Positions 6,423-8,683 of a stretch of 8,683 bases of DNA are shown here, in pieces (positions within the stretch are counted from its first letter, which is position 1; the number at the start of each line of letters is the position of its first letter). The translations under genes were made by a program, and so were the position numbers. The notes under the pieces were generated by a model. That model worked only from the letters and a program-made list of their open reading frames with translations, searched no databases and was not told the origin of the DNA. This DNA is from JAKQHY01 sp034429475 (lineage in GTDB: Bacteria > Chloroflexota > Anaerolineae > B4-G1 > SLSP01). The stretch is from contig DAOUGD010000222.1 of NCBI GenBank assembly GCA_034429475.1, forward strand, positions 1 to 8,683, in the 5' to 3' direction.

Positions 6423-6463
6423 AAACGAACAACCGCCGCCGAAATTCAATACCTCGGCGGCGG
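6423..6463 (-). terminator. Probable intrinsic terminator after htpG
   Basis: CCGCCGCCGA (6433-6442) and TCGGCGGCGG (6454-6463) form a perfect 10-bp stem with an 11-nt loop. On the minus strand the stem is followed by TTGTTCGTTT (6432-6423), T-rich but broken. It lies 81 bp after the htpG stop and directly before the next promoter. Confidence 0.6.
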
Positions 6464-6472
6464 GGGAGCGAG

Positions 6473-6540
6473 CGCAGATAAACGCTGATGAACGCTGACG
6501 GTTAGAAAAATGATCCGCGCAACTCTGCGGAAATCAGCGT
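6473..6540. repeat. ACGCTGA/TCTGCG repeat cluster after htpG
   Basis: AACGCTGA occurs at 6481-6488 and 6491-6498 (10-bp period); its complement TCAGCGT is at 6534-6540. CGCAGA (6473-6478) is matched by TCTGCG (6524-6529). The order of the halves does not allow one nested hairpin, so this looks like facing copies of a short intergenic repeat. It ends 4 bp from the htpG stop. Confidence 0.5.
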
Positions 6541-6544
6541 CCGG

Positions 6545-8413
6545 TTACGCCGTTTTCGCAGCGGATGCCGCAGCCTGTTCCAAAATCTTCTGGATGCGCG
6601 GCGCCATTTGCGCCGGATTGGGATGCAGGCCCTCCAACAGCAGCAGGCTGTCGAAAAGCTGCTGAATGGTCATGTCAATCAGAGGATTGAAGGGTTGCGC
6701 CTCGATCATGTGCGCCAGGTTTTGGATCAGAGGATGCCCCCGGTTGATCTCCAGGATTTGCGGCGGAATCTCGAAGTCCTGCTCCAGGAGCCGCCGCACG
6801 CGCGCCATCTCGCGCACCGGGCCGGTCTCGGCAGAGACGAGACGGCATGGGCTGTCGGTGAGCAGCTTGGATTCCCGCACTTCCTTGACGCCCTCCCCCA
6901 GGACCCCCTGGAAGCGCACGATAAGTTGTCCGAAAGCGGCCGGCGACAACTCCGCGCCGGTCTCCGGCGCAGCGGGGGTGTCCGCATCCGGCAGCTTCAG
7001 GTCGGGATCGTCCACGTTCTTCAGCGCTTTGCCCTCGTATTCCCGCAGGCTCTGCACCATGAAGGGGTCGAGGGGATCCACCAGATACAGCACCTCCAAA
7101 TCGTGCGCGCGGAAATAGTCCAGGTGCGGGCTGCCGGCGACGGCGTCCAACGTGTCGCCCAGGATGTAGTAGAGCTCGGTTTGCGTTTCCGGCATGCGCC
7201 CCACGTACTCCATCAGCGAAACGAGCGCGCCGCCCGATTTGGAGGTGGTGAAGCGCAGCAGGGGCAGCAAATCGTCCCGCCCGCCGAAATCGCTGGAGAC
7301 ACCCTCCTTAACAAAGGCGCCAAAGGTTTCCCAGAAGAGCTTGTAGTCGTCCGGCTTCTCGTCGCCCAGCGCGCGCAGTTCTTTGACCAGACGGCTGCGC
7401 AGCGCTTTCTTGATGTGGCCGATGGTGCGGCTGCTTTGCACCGTCTCGCGGGCCACGTTCAGCGGGATGTCGGCGGAATCCACCACGCCCTCGACAAAGC
7501 GCATGTACTCCGGGAGCAAGTCCTTGTTGTCCTCTTGAATCAGGATTTTGCGCGAGTAGAGCTTGAGGCCATAATCCGCGCGCATCCGCAACACCCCCCG
7601 ATCGCGGTGACGGGGGATGTAAAGAACGCTGTGCAAATCCACCGGCACGTCGGATTGGATGTGCAAGTGCAGCAGCGGCTTCTCAAAGTCCAGCGTCAGT
7701 TGGCGGTAGAACTCGGCGTAATCGTCCTCCGAGACGTCCTGTGGCGACTTCCGCCACAACGCGGTCTGTTGGTTGGCAACTTCCTTCTCGACGTAGATCG
7801 GGAAAGAGACGTAATTGGAATGTTTCTTCACGATCTGCTGCAAGCGCCAGGCAGCCGCGAAATCGGTCGCGTCTTCCTTGAGCTGCACCTCGACCACCGT
7901 GCCGCGCGTGACCTTGTCGGCGGGGGTGAGCGTGTAGGCGCTGTCGCCCTGCGACGTCCACGTCCAGGCGGTCGCCTCGGGGCGATAGGAGCGCGAGGTC
8001 ACGCGGACTTCGTCGGCCACCATAAACACAGCATAGAATCCCACTCCAAACTGCCCGATGATGTCCTCGACCTTCTGGCCTTCCTCCAGATTCTTCATAA
8101 ATGCCATTGCACCGGAGTGGGCAATGGTGCCCAGGTTCTCCACAAACTCGTCGCGCGTCAATCCGATGCCGGTGTCGCTGACGGTCAACGTGTGCGCTTC
8201 CGCGTCGAAGTCCACGTGGATCGCCAGTTCCGCGTCCGGGTCAAGCACGTCCTGATTCGTTAACATCTCAAATTGCATCCGGTGCAGCGCATCCGATGCA
8301 TTCGAGAGTAACTCGCGCAAAAAAATCGCGCGCTCTTTGTACAACGAGTGTGAAAGGATGTGCAGCAGTTGGCGGACTTCCGCCTTGAACTCTAACGATT
8401 CAGTTTGTGACAT
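6545..8413 (-). CDS. htpG: Molecular chaperone HtpG (bacterial Hsp90)
   Basis: A 622-residue protein, close to the 624 residues of E. coli HtpG and nearly full match in layout. It is an ATP-driven cytosolic homodimer that helps fold or stabilise client proteins. The N-terminal GHKL ATPase domain (1-215) shows FLRELLSNASDAL (catalytic E34, Mg-binding N38), SDTGIGLTRDEF (D80), LGTIAHSG, and GQFGVGFYAVF (120-130, the lid glycines). The middle domain (about 220-490) contains DIPLNVARETVQ, whose R322 is the Arg that reaches the ATP gamma phosphate. The C-terminal dimerisation domain (about 500-610) includes EINRGHPLIQNL; the cytosolic eukaryotic MEEVD tail is absent, as expected for bacteria. The start at 8413 was chosen over the ATG at 8428 because AAGGAG lies 6 nt before it, within the extra codons. 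No CIRCE-type inverted repeat is visible upstream, so HrcA control is not indicated. Confidence 0.96.
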   Translation of the reverse strand: MSQTESLEFKAEVRQLLHILSHSLYKERAIFLRELLSNASDALHRMQFEMLTNQDVLDPDAELAIHVDFDAEAHTLTVSDTGIGLTRDEFVENLGTIAHSGAMAFMKNLEEGQKVEDIIGQFGVGFYAVFMVADEVRVTSRSYRPEATAWTWTSQGDSAYTLTPADKVTRGTVVEVQLKEDATDFAAAWRLQQIVKKHSNYVSFPIYVEKEVANQQTALWRKSPQDVSEDDYAEFYRQLTLDFEKPLLHLHIQSDVPVDLHSVLYIPRHRDRGVLRMRADYGLKLYSRKILIQEDNKDLLPEYMRFVEGVVDSADIPLNVARETVQSSRTIGHIKKALRSRLVKELRALGDEKPDDYKLFWETFGAFVKEGVSSDFGGRDDLLPLLRFTTSKSGGALVSLMEYVGRMPETQTELYYILGDTLDAVAGSPHLDYFRAHDLEVLYLVDPLDPFMVQSLREYEGKALKNVDDPDLKLPDADTPAAPETGAELSPAAFGQLIVRFQGVLGEGVKEVRESKLLTDSPCRLVSAETGPVREMARVRRLLEQDFEIPPQILEINRGHPLIQNLAHMIEAQPFNPLIDMTIQQLFDSLLLLEGLHPNPAQMAPRIQKILEQAAASAAKTA

Positions 8414-8419
8414 AGCCAT

Positions 8420-8425
8420 CTCCTT
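8420..8425 (-). promoter_or_regulatory. Ribosome binding site of htpG (decides the start)
   Basis: AAGGAG on the minus strand is 6 nt upstream of the ATG at 8413. The earlier ATG at 8428 has no such site and would sit at or before the predicted transcription start. Confidence 0.7.
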
Positions 8426-8430
8426 CATAC

Positions 8431-8458
8431 CTTATAAGATTGATGATATTGCTTTCAA
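8431..8458 (-). promoter_or_regulatory. Candidate sigma-70 promoter of htpG
   Basis: TTGAAA (8453-8458) and TATAAG (8431-8436), each matching the consensus at 5 of 6 bases, are separated by 16 bp. Transcription would start near 8424, giving a leader of only about 11 nt that just includes the ribosome site. The short leader makes the call moderate. Confidence 0.45.
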
Positions 8459-8467
8459 ATAACCATA

Positions 8468-8527
8468 TTACCGCGTATACATTAGAACAAGATTAGAAGC
8501 AAGAGAATTTTCTTCGGTTATTGTCAT
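8468..8527 (-). CDS. Candidate 19-residue leader peptide upstream of htpG
   Basis: ATG at 8527 opens a frame of 19 codons ending with TAA at 8468 (MTITEENSLASNLVLMYTR). The ribosome site AGAGGAGGAG (8531-8540) is very strong, with 5 nt between AGGAGG and the ATG. The peptide is not hydrophobic and has no run of a single amino acid that would suggest attenuation. It ends 54 bp before the htpG start and covers the region just upstream of the candidate htpG promoter. It could be a leader peptide, the stub of a lost gene, or chance. I do not recognise it. Confidence 0.35.
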   Translation of the reverse strand: MTITEENSLASNLVLMYTR

Positions 8528-8534
8528 CAACTCC

Positions 8535-8672
8535 TCCTCTGAAAATAGTCCAAAGTCTCAAGTCCAAAGTCCAAAGTCTTGAGAATCCGTTAAAATCCGT
8601 TGAATCCGTTGAGAAATTTTCATCCAACCGCTGGTGAACCGCAGGTTAATGAGCAATTCCTCTGAAAATAGT
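8535..8672. repeat. Repeat-module block bounded by a 15-bp direct repeat
   Basis: TCCTCTGAAAATAGT occurs exactly at 8535-8549 and 8658-8672. Between and overlapping these lie three further modules: AGTCCAAAGT three times (8547-8556, 8561-8570, 8568-8577), AATCCGTT three times (8584-8591, 8594-8601, 8603-8610) and AACCGCWGGT twice (8626-8635, 8637-8646, 11-bp period). No reading frame is supported here. The AATCCGTT unit is the complement of that at 5420-5445. Confidence 0.65.
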
Positions 8673-8683
8673 GATTGGGGATT

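Noticed and set aside
6372..6449. Longer N-terminus of the L7/L12-like protein starting at 6449
   Set aside because: It would begin in the htpG terminator loop, upstream of the extended -10 promoter, and place polar residues ahead of the membrane helix.
6608..8263. Long + strand open frame (551 codons) opposite htpG
   Set aside because: It is antisense to an unmistakable HtpG; its His/Gln/Arg/Val-rich composition is typical of an antisense shadow and no family is recognisable.
8414..8530. CIRCE (HrcA) operator upstream of htpG
   Set aside because: No TTAGCACTC-N9-GAGTGCTAA or close variant can be found on either strand.
8547..8646. CRISPR array
   Set aside because: The repeats are only 8-10 bp, of three different kinds, and lack spacers of regular length.

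Overview
The window looks like a stretch of bacterial chromosome, most likely from a Chloroflexota (Anaerolineae/Caldilineae-type) organism. This placement is an inference from gene style: a membrane-anchored protein with repeated L7/L12 C-terminal-like units, a REC-GAF-cyclase signalling protein, a very large cytoplasmic GH13 protein, and intergenic spaces filled with 8-10 bp repeat modules. I could not search databases to confirm it. Nothing in the window looks like phage, plasmid or an insertion sequence, and there are no tRNA, rRNA or CRISPR features.

Layout. The window opens with the last 54 codons of a PLP-dependent aminotransferase on the + strand (1-165). Everything else is on the minus strand and is read from high to low coordinates: htpG (8413-6545), a three-repeat L7/L12-like membrane protein (6371-5670), a 35-residue membrane miniprotein too short for ordinary ORF calling (5648-5541), a 1171-residue GH13 alpha-amylase-family protein (5397-1882), and a response regulator/GAF/class III nucleotide cyclase (1807-242). 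The aminotransferase and the cyclase converge on a 76-bp space with a long stem-loop. Four gene starts were chosen or supported by clear Shine-Dalgarno sequences; three of them (htpG, the L7/L12-like gene, GH13) lie inside the longest open frame.

Transcription units. htpG has a plausible sigma-70 promoter close to its start and a GC-rich hairpin with a T-rich tail after its stop. An extended -10 promoter (TGnTATAAT) lies immediately after that hairpin and drives the L7/L12-like gene plus the miniprotein. That two-gene unit ends in the best terminator of the window (13-bp stem, then CCCC and TTTTTT). GH13 and the cyclase, separated by 74 bp, probably form a third unit.

How the genes may work together. 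HtpG (Hsp90) is a cytosolic chaperone. The L7/L12-like protein carries three copies of the helix-turn-helix surface that on the ribosomal stalk contacts translation GTPases, but here it is tied to the membrane. The partner miniprotein resembles single-pass membrane anchors in form. This pair is the most interesting candidate for an undescribed function. The GH13/cyclase pair may link intracellular glucan metabolism to cyclic-nucleotide signalling, although the cyclase lacks one expected catalytic arginine.
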